Origin: Chryseobacterium taklimakanense
GTDB taxonomy: Bacteria > Bacteroidota > Bacteroidia > Flavobacteriales > Weeksellaceae
Direction: 5' to 3'
Length of the DNA: 64,000 nt
Assembly (NCBI RefSeq): GCF_900187185.1
Contig: NZ_LT906465.1
Span: forward strand, 2,480,001 to 2,544,000
This document shows, in pieces, positions 43,969-52,761 of the stretch. The position numbers and the translations under genes were made by a program. Numbering within the stretch: the first letter of the stretch is position 1; every line of letters starts with the position of its first letter. The notes below the pieces were generated by a model. It was not told the origin of the DNA, searched no databases, and was given only the letters and a program-made list of their open reading frames with translations.

Positions 43969-44022
43969 TAGATATTTTATTTTGATTTTTTCTATCAGTT
44001 GCAAATATCAATCCAAAAATAT

Positions 44023-45153
44023 TTAAAGGTTTCCGCGTCTTGCCTGTTCTCTTTCGAGTGCTTCAAACAGGGCCTTGAAGTTGCCGGCACCGAAGCTCTG
44101 TGCACCGTGTCTCTCGATGATTTCAAAGAAAAGGGTAGGCCTGTCTTCAACCGGTTTTGTGAAGATCTGCAGGAGGTAACCTTCTTCATCATGATCAATA
44201 AGAATTCCCAGTTCCTGAAGTTTTTTTAGATCTTCATCAATATGTCCAACCCTCTCAGGAACCATTTCGTAGTAAGCTTCTGGCGGAGCAGAAAGAAACT
44301 CAACGCCTCTGGCTTTCAGATCGGTGACGGTTTTGATGATGTCTTTTGTTGCTACGGCGATGTGCTGTACACCTTCGTCTTCATAAAAATCCAGATACTC
44401 TTCAACCTGAGATTTTTTCTTTCCTTCTGCCGGTTCGTTGATTGGGAATTTTGCAAAACCGTTGCCGTTACTCATTACTTTCGACATTAGTGCAGAATAT
44501 TCAGTGTTGATCTGTTTATCATCAAAACTCAGGATATTTACAAAGCCCATGACATCTTCGTACCATTTTACAACCGGGAGCATTCTGTCCCAACCTACAT
44601 TTCCAACACAATGGTCTACGTAAAGCAATCCGCAGTCGGTTGGATTGTAGTCGGATTCCCACTTCTCGTAACCAGGCATGAACGCACCGCTGTAATTTTT
44701 TCTTTCTACAAACATATGCACCGTCTCACCATAGGTGAAGATGCCGGACATACGGACCTCACCGTGCTCATCAGTGAGTGTGGTTGGTTCCAAATATGGT
44801 TTTGCACCACGTTTAGTGGTTTCTTCAAAAGCTGAATAAGCATCATCCACCCACAGTGCCAGAACTTTCACACCATCGCCGTGTTTTTTAACGTGTTCAT
44901 TGATAGGTGAATCAGATTTAAGTCCAGTTGTAAGCACCAGCCTGATTTTTCCTTGCTGCAAAACGTAAGATGCGCGGTCTCTCACGCCAGTTTCAGGGCC
45001 TGCATAGGCTACGCTCTGGAAGCCGAAAGCGGTTTTGTAGAAATGCGCGGCCTGCTTAGCATTGCCCACGTAAAATTCAATATAGTCTGTACCGTTGATT
45101 GGTAAAAAGTTTTCTGCCTGTGCTATTTTCTCGGCAAATGTAAGTGTTGACAT
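44023..45153 (-). CDS. hppD: 4-hydroxyphenylpyruvate dioxygenase
   Basis: Fe(II) dioxygenase converting 4-hydroxyphenylpyruvate to homogentisate. Two vicinal-oxygen-chelate halves: N-terminal DYIEFYVGNAKQAAHFYKTA and C-terminal YVDHCVGNVGWDRMLPVVKW. Iron ligands are His in DHCVGN, His in GVQHIAVAT and Glu in TLFFEIIERHG. The tail with FKALFEALEREQARRGN is the family's C-terminal helix. 376 residues. Same strand as hmgA and fahA; a 362-base gap with a hairpin separates it from the CoA-transferase gene, so it may have its own promoter. Confidence 0.96.
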   Translation of the reverse strand: MSTLTFAEKIAQAENFLPINGTDYIEFYVGNAKQAAHFYKTAFGFQSVAYAGPETGVRDRASYVLQQGKIRLVLTTGLKSDSPINEHVKKHGDGVKVLALWVDDAYSAFEETTKRGAKPYLEPTTLTDEHGEVRMSGIFTYGETVHMFVERKNYSGAFMPGYEKWESDYNPTDCGLLYVDHCVGNVGWDRMLPVVKWYEDVMGFVNILSFDDKQINTEYSALMSKVMSNGNGFAKFPINEPAEGKKKSQVEEYLDFYEDEGVQHIAVATKDIIKTVTDLKARGVEFLSAPPEAYYEMVPERVGHIDEDLKKLQELGILIDHDEEGYLLQIFTKPVEDRPTLFFEIIERHGAQSFGAGNFKALFEALEREQARRGNL

Positions 45154-45515
45154 TTATTTTTACTTTTTGATTTTGTTATCTGCTAATTTAATAAAAAGCT
45201 TCAAATCAGTAAAAAACTATTTATTACATTATTTTCATGATGAATTAAGGGTTTTGGAACTGTTACTGTCTTTGCGGTACAGAATGCTTATTTTCTCAGT
45301 TTAAACAAGCTTTTTTTTGTCGCCTGATTTTCATCAGGATACATATTATTTTAAAAAAATGGCCTCAAATTTGTAAAAATGCTGCAAGAATTTAAAAGGA
45401 TTCTAAAGACACGAATGAAAACAGGCCGCTCAATTAAGACGGCCTGTTTTTTTTGTTTGTAATTGATCAATGATGCTGATCTAAATTTTCAGTTATTTTC
45501 CAAAAGGTCGGGCAT
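45154..45515. other. Intergenic region upstream of hppD
   Basis: 362 bases, no supportable gene. It must carry the hppD promoter (leftward) and contains one strong hairpin at 45421-45447. Confidence 0.5.
45416..45455. terminator. Terminator-like hairpin ACAGGCCG / CGGCCTGT
   Basis: Eight-bp G/C-rich stem with an 11-base loop. It ends the leftward CoA-transferase transcript by position, yet its best T-run (eight T) is on the plus strand, where no gene lies upstream. Confidence 0.65.
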
Positions 45516-46799
45516 TTAATATATGGTTTTCTTCAGTCTTTCAAAGGCGCCTCTTTCCAGCATTTCTCTGTCATCCGGATGTGAAATTTCAATGAGTGCT
45601 TTTGCCCTTTGGCGAAGATTTTTACCATAAAGGTTCACTGCGCCATACTCAGTCACTATCCAGTGGATGTGTCCTCTGGTAGTCACAACGCCGGCTCCCT
45701 GTTTCAGGTAAGGGACAATTCTCGGAATACCTTTCTTGGTTCTGGAACTTATAGCGATAATTGGTTTGCCGCCTTCACTGAGCGCTGCGCCTCTCATGAA
45801 ATCCATTTGTCCTCCAATTCCGCTGAACTGGAAAGTTCCGATGGAGTCTGCACATACCTGTCCGGTTAAATCCACTTCAATTGCAGAGTTAATCGCCGTC
45901 ATCTTCCTGTTCTTCATGATATTGATCGGGAAATTCACGTGCTGTACATCCATAAACGCAATCGAAGGATTATCATTCACAAAATCGTAAAGGCGCTTGG
46001 TACCGAAGCAGAAACTTGTAATCGTCCGGTTGTTGTGCGTTCCTTTGTATTTATTGTTTACCACATCATTCAGAATCAAATCAATAACCCCGTCGCTCAG
46101 CATTTCTGTGTGGATTCCCAGGTCTTTGTGATTGTGAAGGCATTTTAGAACCGCATCAGGAATGGTACCGATTCCCATTTGCAGGGTAGATTTATCATCA
46201 ATCAGTTCAGCGACATTTTTACCGATCTTCAGTTCCTCTTCGCCCACTTTTGATCCGTAATCTACGGTCAGAAGTTCCTCTTCGTGCCAAACCATTTTAT
46301 CGATTTTCTGGATATGCAGCATCCCATCGCCGTGGGTTCTCGGCATTTTGGGATTTACCACTGCGATGATTTTTTTTGAAGTATCTACCGCCGAACGCGC
46401 TACGTCGACTGAAGTTCCTAGAGTACAGTAACCATGGTTATCCGGTGGTGAAACCGTTACGATTGCCACATCAATAGGCAGCAGCCCGTTTTTAAAAAGT
46501 GTCGGAATTTCGCTCAGGAAAACAGGTATAAAATCGCCGTGCTCTGAGTTTACAGCCTCACGAACCGGTGTTGAAGTAAACAGGGAATTAATATAAAAAC
46601 TTCCCTGATATTGCGGTTTTGCGATTTCTACGTTGCCCTGCTGCGTGATTGAAACAAATTCAATATTCTTCAGCCTGGCCGACTGCCTGGCCAATTCATC
46701 CAAAATAACATTGGGCGTGCAGGCGGAGCCGTGTGAAAAAACTCTGTCGCCACTTTTGATCAATGATACCGCTTCTTCAGCGCTAACGTAGGTATACAT
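45516..46799 (-). CDS. Acetyl-CoA hydrolase/transferase family protein
   Basis: 427 residues from ATG 46799 (MYTYVSAEEAVSLIKSGDRV). The frame is open to 46922, but that extension is not family-like. It has the two-domain class I CoA-transferase plan: GSACTPNVILDELARQ, PPDNHGYCTLGTSVD, MGIGTIPDAVL, and the catalytic Glu in LGIHTEMLSDGVIDL, then FSGIGGQMDFMRGA. Family members hydrolyse acetyl-CoA or move CoA between acids. Lying between hmgA and hppD, it may transfer CoA to acetoacetate; this is inference from location. Confidence 0.88.
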   Translation of the reverse strand: MYTYVSAEEAVSLIKSGDRVFSHGSACTPNVILDELARQSARLKNIEFVSITQQGNVEIAKPQYQGSFYINSLFTSTPVREAVNSEHGDFIPVFLSEIPTLFKNGLLPIDVAIVTVSPPDNHGYCTLGTSVDVARSAVDTSKKIIAVVNPKMPRTHGDGMLHIQKIDKMVWHEEELLTVDYGSKVGEEELKIGKNVAELIDDKSTLQMGIGTIPDAVLKCLHNHKDLGIHTEMLSDGVIDLILNDVVNNKYKGTHNNRTITSFCFGTKRLYDFVNDNPSIAFMDVQHVNFPINIMKNRKMTAINSAIEVDLTGQVCADSIGTFQFSGIGGQMDFMRGAALSEGGKPIIAISSRTKKGIPRIVPYLKQGAGVVTTRGHIHWIVTEYGAVNLYGKNLRQRAKALIEISHPDDREMLERGAFERLKKTIY

Positions 46800-46934
46800 A
46801 CTGAATTTTATGTTTAAATTACACTTTGATTTCCTTTCAAATTTAAGAATTTTCGTGGGGAAAGTAAAGATGACATTTATCAAAGAAAAAAGACCCGGAT
46901 GGCGGATCTTTTCAACATGCATATTTTTCTTAAA

Positions 46935-48125
46935 TTATTCCTGGCTTCGGTCTCCGATGTGGTTTGAAGGATCATCTTCCAGCCACGAAGTCATATAACT
47001 TACATCTTCTACTTTCAGCGCTTCTTCCGTAAGTTTCAGCGGACGGAAAGGATCCACCATTACAGCGTATTCTTCGGTAAATTTTTGCCCGATGCTTCTC
47101 TCCATAGCTCCCGGATGCGGACCGTGAACCACACCGCCGGGATGCAGGGTGAAATCCATCAGATCGATATGGTTCCGGCTCATGAAATCGCCTTCTGTGT
47201 AGAACAAAACTTCATCAGAATCGATATTTGAGTGGTTGTATGGAGCCGGAACAGCAAGAGGATGGTAATCGTACATTCTTGCCACGAAAGAGCAGACCAC
47301 AAAGTTGTGCGCCTCAAAATTCTGGTGAACCGGCGGCGGTAAATGCACTCTGCCCGTAATCGGTTCAAAGTTCTTGATATTGAATTTATACGGGTAAAAA
47401 TATCCGTCCCATCCCACAACATCAAACGGATGCGTGGCGTAGATGAAATCCCAGATCAGATTTTCTTTTTTTACTTTGATGAGAAATTCTCCTTTTTCAT
47501 CGACTGGTTCTACAAAAGATGGCGCAATAATGTCCCGTTCACAAAAGGGCGAATGTTCCAAAAGCTGCCCAAATTCGTTTCTGTAGCGCTTTGGGGTGTA
47601 AATAGGCGAGTGGCTTTCAAGGACGAAAAATACATTGTCTTCACCGGAAAAATCAATTTTATAGATCGTTCCTCTTGGAATGATGAGGTAATCGCCGCGT
47701 TCGAAATCAAGATTTCCTACAAAAGTTTTAAGTGTTCCTGTGCCTTGGTGAACGTAAAGCAACTCATCACATTCCGAATTTTTATAGAAATAGTCTGTAG
47801 ATTTTCTCGGTTTTGCCAATCCCATTTTAAGATCGTTGTTGAGCATCAGGATTTTGCGGCTATCCAGGAAGTCGTCTTCCGGAGTTATATTCATTCCCTT
47901 GAACATTCTCGGTGTCACATTTTTCTCCACTGCAATTTTTGGATTAACATCCTGTGGTACGCCAATACTTTTAATCTGCGTTGGGCGGTGAATGTGATAG
48001 AGAAGCGAGGAAATACCGTGAAAACCTTCAGTTCCGAAGAGCTGTTCGTAATAATAATTATCGTCCTCAGATTTAAAAACGGTGTGCCTTTTTTGCGGAA
48101 TATTTCCCGATTTTATGTATCTCAT
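46935..48125 (-). CDS. hmgA: Homogentisate 1,2-dioxygenase
   Basis: Fe(II) enzyme opening the ring of homogentisate to maleylacetoacetate. 396 residues from ATG 48125 (MRYIKSGNIPQKRHTVF); the 20-codon upstream extension is not conserved-looking. Cupin-like core with YPYKFNIKNFEPITGRVHLP, NFVVCSFVARMYDYHPLAVP, and the metal-site block LHPGGVVHGPHPGAMERSIG near the end, containing the ligand histidines. It appears to be the first gene of the cluster; 135 bases separate its stop from the next start. Confidence 0.95.
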   Translation of the reverse strand: MRYIKSGNIPQKRHTVFKSEDDNYYYEQLFGTEGFHGISSLLYHIHRPTQIKSIGVPQDVNPKIAVEKNVTPRMFKGMNITPEDDFLDSRKILMLNNDLKMGLAKPRKSTDYFYKNSECDELLYVHQGTGTLKTFVGNLDFERGDYLIIPRGTIYKIDFSGEDNVFFVLESHSPIYTPKRYRNEFGQLLEHSPFCERDIIAPSFVEPVDEKGEFLIKVKKENLIWDFIYATHPFDVVGWDGYFYPYKFNIKNFEPITGRVHLPPPVHQNFEAHNFVVCSFVARMYDYHPLAVPAPYNHSNIDSDEVLFYTEGDFMSRNHIDLMDFTLHPGGVVHGPHPGAMERSIGQKFTEEYAVMVDPFRPLKLTEEALKVEDVSYMTSWLEDDPSNHIGDRSQE

Positions 48126-48258
48126 CCTGCTTTTTTTGATTTTTGTAAATTTAATTAAAAATAATAAGTAAATAAAACGCCTCATTTATACATAAAAAAT
48201 GAAAGATTCCGAAACCATATGACGTAGGGAGATCCCATCAGGAGGAAAAAACTCAGAA

Positions 48259-48290
48259 AAGCCGTTTTCACCAGTTGTGAAACGGCTTTA
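48259..48290 (-). terminator. Terminator of the Mur-ligase-like gene
   Basis: Stem AAAGCCGTTTTCAC / GTGAAACGGCTTT with a 5-base loop, 27 bases after the stop on the minus strand. Very similar to the hairpin at 20627-20656. Confidence 0.65.
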
Positions 48291-48316
48291 ATTTTTAAAT
48301 TATTTGAACTGGGGTC

Positions 48317-48859
48317 TTAAAGGCTGGCCAATCCTTCATAAAAATCTTCTTCCATAATGCCGAATTGTTGGCAAAAGAGCCTTGCACCGTCGATATGCGC
48401 CATGATTTTTGGGTCGAAATTAACAGGGATATCACCAATTTCTGTTTTCAGATAATTGCCGTTGGTTTCCGGTTTTGCATAGGGAAGTTTCCGGAAATAA
48501 TTTTCTGACAAATCCACAGCATTTGCAACGTTTCCATCATTTTCATTATAAATTAAAATACCACCTGCGACGATATTTCTTAAAACCCCAGAAAAATCAT
48601 CATTCGAGTTTTCTGTAGCGATAAACACGACTGTCGGTCTAAAATTTCCGGCGGTGGAAGCATCATTTAGCTCTAAAATAAGAAAGTCGCTGCCTACGCT
48701 TCTCGAATGACCATCCGCAAAAATGTAATCAAGATCTTTGCCGCAAAAATCAATGATTTTAGTGAGAAGCTCAGAGATTCCGGGGGTATTGCCGGTGACC
48801 AGAACCCGTGTTTTATCAGTGTTTTGTTCGAAAATTAAGGCTGGATCAGGAGACTGCAA
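48317..48859 (-). CDS. Degenerate Mur-ligase-like protein, 180 aa
   Basis: Function unknown. The order of blocks resembles the N-terminal and central part of Mur ligases of the Mpl/MurC type: RVLVTGNTPGISELLTKII where a P-loop would be, DYIFADG, FLILELNDAS, PTVVFIATENSNDDF, GGILIYNENDGNVANAVD and DIPVNFDPKIMAHIDGARLF then CQQFGI. The P-loop consensus GTHGKT is replaced by GNTPGIS, with no lysine, and the protein is far shorter than the ~450-residue enzymes. If related, it cannot bind ATP normally. Nine bases follow to the upstream gene's stop, so it is co-transcribed with the lipoprotein gene. Confidence 0.6.
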   Translation of the reverse strand: MQSPDPALIFEQNTDKTRVLVTGNTPGISELLTKIIDFCGKDLDYIFADGHSRSVGSDFLILELNDASTAGNFRPTVVFIATENSNDDFSGVLRNIVAGGILIYNENDGNVANAVDLSENYFRKLPYAKPETNGNYLKTEIGDIPVNFDPKIMAHIDGARLFCQQFGIMEEDFYEGLASL

Positions 48860-48867
48860 AATTTAAA

Positions 48868-49302
48868 TTATTTTCTGAAGTTTTTAGAGTTGATGAAGTT
48901 TTCAAATTCAGTTGTGATATTGTCCCATCTCTGCTGGTGCTCCGGAACGATGAAACTGCCGTCGTCCTTAAAGGTGTTTTCTGTGGCAGACTTCACCTTC
49001 ACAGTCGTGGTGATGTTATCATAAACCTTTTTTACGTCTTCGCGGATCGTTTTCAGGTCGTTGGCTTTTATCACGTCATAAAGTTTCTGCTTTTCAGCGT
49101 TGGTAATCGTACTTTTTTTGCTGTATTTTTTACCCTGGCCTTCAAAAAAGTAATTTACGGTATTTCCTTTTATGAGCATATTTTCATAGATCGGAGCGAA
49201 GCCGCCGCTTTTGCTGTAGCTTAATTCGTAATTGTCAAAAACTTTATGGCTGTTGCACGCTGCCAGTATTGTGATCAGAAATAATGCGATTAATTTTTTC
49301 AT
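48868..49302 (-). CDS. Hypothetical lipoprotein, 144 aa
   Basis: The signal peptide MKKLIALFLITILAAC has a lipobox with Cys16. The mature part (FDNYELSYSKSGGFAPIYEN, YFFEGQGKKYSKKSTITNAE, KANDLKTIREDVKKVYDNIT) is a small alpha/beta domain with no family I recognise. Three bases after the plsC stop and nine bases before the Mur-like gene, so it sits in a three-gene run on the minus strand. Role unknown. Confidence 0.72.
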   Translation of the reverse strand: MKKLIALFLITILAACNSHKVFDNYELSYSKSGGFAPIYENMLIKGNTVNYFFEGQGKKYSKKSTITNAEKQKLYDVIKANDLKTIREDVKKVYDNITTTVKVKSATENTFKDDGSFIVPEHQQRWDNITTEFENFINSKNFRK

Positions 49303-49305
49303 GCT

Positions 49306-50115
49306 TTAATTGTTTACTTCAGATTGTTGTTCTTCTTTTTTAGCTTTCAGCTCTTCTTCGTATTCATACAGAACGTTGAAATCCTGAGTTTGTTCTATGG
49401 CGATCATGATTTTATCCAGGATTTCCTGAGCATTTTCTTTATCGTAATCTATATCCAACGGCGGTTTGAACTCCATAGTAGGTTTTACGCCGGTAACTTT
49501 TATTTTTAATCCTTTTTTATCGAATGCCCTGCGGAATCCGTTGATTTTAATTGGAACTACGATTGGCCTCTGTTGTTTCACCAGTTTGGCTGTACCTTTT
49601 CTGCCCTGTGCAAATGCTGAAGTTGTGCCCTGAGGGAAGGTGATGACCCAACCGTTGTCGAGCGCTTTCATGATATTATCAACCTCCTTCAAATCAACCA
49701 TACGGTTCACGTTTTGTCCCTGTGCTCTCCAGGTTCTCTTCACGGTTACTGCTCCGGCGAGTTTGAAAAATTTTGACAAAAGGCCTTTATTCATCGTCTC
49801 TTCGGCCGCCACGTAATAGAAATCAACTTTCGGGTTAAGGAGATACACAGGGTTTTTAATGGTGTTCATATATCCATTGTTCACCGCAAAAAAAACGTGG
49901 TACATCGCAGCCACATCCGCAAAGTAAGTTTGGTGGTTTGATACGAACAGCACATTGGAATCCGGAAGGTCCTTAATGTGCTCGGTGCCCGAAATCTTCA
50001 GTTTATTGAAGCCGTTGAATCTTCTGTAAGATACTATTCCCAGGATAAAGATCACAAATCTTTTAAGGAAATACGGGGTGCCGAATGCATCTGCAAATAT
50101 GTTTTTCTTCGCCAT
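49306..50115 (-). CDS. plsC: 1-acyl-sn-glycerol-3-phosphate acyltransferase (PlsC family)
   Basis: Membrane-associated acyltransferase that makes phosphatidic acid. The catalytic HX4D motif is NHQTYFADVAA (about 61-71); the glycerol-phosphate site resembles FPQGTTSAFAQGRKG (EGTRS-type motif, here QGTTS). A basic segment VKRTWRAQGQN follows the first block. 269 residues with a Lys/Glu-rich tail. The exact acyl acceptor is not certain because the second motif has Gln in place of Glu. First gene of a short run with two downstream genes. Confidence 0.83.
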   Translation of the reverse strand: MAKKNIFADAFGTPYFLKRFVIFILGIVSYRRFNGFNKLKISGTEHIKDLPDSNVLFVSNHQTYFADVAAMYHVFFAVNNGYMNTIKNPVYLLNPKVDFYYVAAEETMNKGLLSKFFKLAGAVTVKRTWRAQGQNVNRMVDLKEVDNIMKALDNGWVITFPQGTTSAFAQGRKGTAKLVKQQRPIVVPIKINGFRRAFDKKGLKIKVTGVKPTMEFKPPLDIDYDKENAQEILDKIMIAIEQTQDFNVLYEYEEELKAKKEEQQSEVNN

Positions 50116-50140
50116 TATTCAATTAACACAATATGCGAAA

Positions 50141-50770
50141 TTACAAATTTTTGAGTAATTGGCTGAATTCGCTCAGTATCATTGAAGTTGCGCCCCAAAT
50201 AATGTAACCGTTAAAGTTGATCACAGGAACTTCTGTTCCTCTGGATGAAGGCAGCACCATCATTTCAGGCTTTTCATTAAGCTGCAGGATCGAGCTTACA
50301 GGAAACTCAATCAGCTCCATAGCTTCAGACTCCTGAAGTTTAAAAACCGGATTCTTCTTCGTATAGGAAATATAGGGATGCACATAGAAATTGCTCGGCG
50401 GAATATAAATAGGCGAAATTTCTCTGATAATGCGTACGTAATGTTCTTCAATTCCCATCTCTTCAGAAGTTTCGCGCTGTGCGGTATGTGCAAAATCACG
50501 GTCATCTTCTTCACGGCTGCCACCCGGCAGGGAGATCTGTCCGCTGTGTCGGTCGTTTTCGTTTTCGGTACGGACCATTAATGGAAAATACCACTCATCA
50601 TTTTTCAGATAAAGCAAGATGTTTACAGCTGCAAAACGCGGATTCCGCTGTAAAATTTCTTCGTAGGTAAATAGCGGACGATAAGGCGGCGAGTACACCG
50701 AGTGCGCATGTTCACCGTGCAGGTCGGCCTCTTTGATCTTTCGCAGTAAATCCTTTCCAAAAATTTTCAT
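50141..50770 (-). CDS. NUDIX hydrolase, CoA pyrophosphatase type
   Basis: 209-residue NUDIX enzyme. The NUDIX box is readable from GGSREEDDRDFAHTAQRETS into EEMGI (GX5EX7REUXEEXGU), preceded by HSGQISLPGG, the extra motif typical of CoA pyrophosphatases (UPF0035-like). It would cleave CoA derivatives or related nucleotide diphosphates in the cytoplasm. Twenty-five bases upstream of plsC, same strand. Other NUDIX substrates remain possible. Confidence 0.87.
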   Translation of the reverse strand: MKIFGKDLLRKIKEADLHGEHAHSVYSPPYRPLFTYEEILQRNPRFAAVNILLYLKNDEWYFPLMVRTENENDRHSGQISLPGGSREEDDRDFAHTAQRETSEEMGIEEHYVRIIREISPIYIPPSNFYVHPYISYTKKNPVFKLQESEAMELIEFPVSSILQLNEKPEMMVLPSSRGTEVPVINFNGYIIWGATSMILSEFSQLLKNL

Positions 50771-50873
50771 AGAGTAAAAATAAGCAATTTTGGAAGGGTA
50801 AAGTTTTAAAGAAAGGTTAAATTTTGGATGAAGAAAATCCGGAAGAGCATCTTTTCAAAAAGTTGACGATAAA

Positions 50874-50903
50874 TAAAAAACTCCCGGACCGCTCCGGAAG
50901 TTT
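50874..50903 (-). terminator. Terminator of rng
   Basis: Minus-strand stem CTTCCGGA / TCCGGGAG followed by TTTTTTATTT. Confidence 0.75.
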
Positions 50904-50927
50904 TCAGCACTTTGGCTTGAATTATTT

Positions 50928-52484
50928 TTAGTTCGAGTAACTTACTAATTCTTCTTTTTTTGCGTTGTACAGACGGTATTCCAGATACTTGAAACTGTCC
51001 CGAGGGATGATTGTTACCCATTTTTTGTATTTGAGGTACCATTTGGTCTGGATGCTCATTATTCCTTTGGTAAGATAAGCCTCTACAAAAGGGTGTACGT
51101 GCAGGTACACTTTACCTTTTTCCTTCTGGATCAGGTTTCTGATCATTTCTTCCATACGTTCTACAACCACGATCGGTGCCAGAATTTCGCCGTCAGCATT
51201 TGGATTTTCTTCTTTCGTATGAATTTGTTTTTCAGGCCTCACACGCTGCCTTGTCATTTGGATCAGGCCAAATTTACTTGGCGGAAGGATTTTGTGGCGG
51301 GCTTTGTCGCGCTTCATTTCCTCCTTGAAATGTTCATACAGCTGCTTGCGGTGTTCAGGATTCGTCATGTCGATAAAATCTACAACGATGATTCCGCCCA
51401 TATCGCGTAGGCGAAGCTGTCTTGCAATTTCTGTCGCAGCCATTTTGTTCACAGTCAGCGCGTGGTCTTTATTGTTTGCTGCTGAAGCGATATTTGGCCC
51501 GGAATTCACATCCACCACGTGAAGTGCCTCAGTATGTTCAATCACCAGATAGGCGCCTTTGGAACTCGGTATATTCACGTGTTTCCCGAAGCTTTGCTTC
51601 ATCTGTTTTTCTACGTTGTAATATTCCAAAAGCGGAATGTGCGAATCGTAGAACTGCACAATCTTCTGTCTCTCAGGAGCGATCACATCCAGGTAATTCC
51701 TGATATCGCTCACCATCTGTTCATCATCGCAGATAATCCCGGTGAAATCCTGATTGAAATTGTCTCTCAAAATCGCTGAAGCTCTGTCTTCTTCGCTTAA
51801 AACTTTAGACGGGACTTTCTGCTTCTGAATATTTTTGAAGGCAGTTTCCCATTTTTGAATGAGCTGATTCATGTCGTTATGTAGTTCAGCTACTTTTTTA
51901 CCTTCCGCTACGGTTCTGATGATAACCCCAAAGCCTTCCGGTTTAATGCTGTCAATTAAAGTTTTAAGTCTTTCGCGGTCTTCAGCGCTTTTGATCTTTT
52001 TTGATATGGATACCTTGTTGTCGAAAGGAATCAGGACCAGGAAACGTCCCGTGAGCGAGATTTGTGTAGAAATTCTCGGCCCTTTCGTAGAAATAGGTTC
52101 CTTGGTGATCTGTATTAGCACCACATCGTCTTTTGCCAGCACTTTATCTACGGTACCGTGTTTATCGATATCTTTCTGAACCTGAAAGTTCTTCAGGCTC
52201 GATTTTTGCTGACGTTTTGCAAAAGTGTCTTTCAGAAATTTCTGATAGCTTAAGAAGTCCGGCCCCAAATCTTGATAATGCAGAAATGCATCTTTCTCGT
52301 AGCCAATGTTCACAAAGGCTGCGTTGAGGTTTGGCGCCAGTTTTTTTACCCGACCTAAAAATAAATCGCCGACGTTAAAATCATTGTTATCTTCCTCCTC
52401 GTGGAGTTCAAAGAGCCTTCCGTCTTCAAGCAGTGCAATCTTCGTGCTTTCATTCTCATAGGAGATGATCAGTTCTTTCTTCAT
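50928..52484 (-). CDS. rng: Rne/Rng family ribonuclease (RNase G)
   Basis: Endoribonuclease for rRNA and mRNA processing. 518 residues. An embedded S1 domain in the N-terminal ~120 residues (LFLGRVKKLAPNLNAAFVNI), then the RNase H-like/5'-sensor region and the DNase I-like catalytic part with HVVDVNSGPN and GGIIVVDFIDM (catalytic aspartates). At the usual zinc-link position the sequence is RQRVRPEKQIHTKEENPNAD, with no CPxC pair. No long C-terminal scaffold, so RNase G-like. The HU gene ends 277 bases upstream on the same strand. Confidence 0.92.
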   Translation of the reverse strand: MKKELIISYENESTKIALLEDGRLFELHEEEDNNDFNVGDLFLGRVKKLAPNLNAAFVNIGYEKDAFLHYQDLGPDFLSYQKFLKDTFAKRQQKSSLKNFQVQKDIDKHGTVDKVLAKDDVVLIQITKEPISTKGPRISTQISLTGRFLVLIPFDNKVSISKKIKSAEDRERLKTLIDSIKPEGFGVIIRTVAEGKKVAELHNDMNQLIQKWETAFKNIQKQKVPSKVLSEEDRASAILRDNFNQDFTGIICDDEQMVSDIRNYLDVIAPERQKIVQFYDSHIPLLEYYNVEKQMKQSFGKHVNIPSSKGAYLVIEHTEALHVVDVNSGPNIASAANNKDHALTVNKMAATEIARQLRLRDMGGIIVVDFIDMTNPEHRKQLYEHFKEEMKRDKARHKILPPSKFGLIQMTRQRVRPEKQIHTKEENPNADGEILAPIVVVERMEEMIRNLIQKEKGKVYLHVHPFVEAYLTKGIMSIQTKWYLKYKKWVTIIPRDSFKYLEYRLYNAKKEELVSYSN

Positions 52485-52761
52485 TGCTCTGATTTATTTT
52501 TAGAATTTTATTAATTTTTAAACATGCGTTTAGCATTGCTGCGAATCAACAGTTCAGTGCTGCGAACGTCCTTAAACAAAAATATAGTTAATGAAATAGA
52601 GTTCATCAACTATATTATGTATGTTTTAAAGAAAAGTTATTTTTTCTTCTTATGTCTGTTCGCTCTTCTTCTTTTCTTTCTTTTGTGCGTCGCTACCTTA
52701 TGTCTTTTTCTTTTCTTTCCGCTTGGCATTTTTTTAATGATTAAAGTTAATATTCAGTTTA
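52485..52761. other. Intergenic region between rng and the HU gene
   Basis: 277 T-rich bases (plus strand). No supportable gene or clear terminator; an open frame on the plus strand here is low-complexity Leu/Phe and is rejected. Confidence 0.45.
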
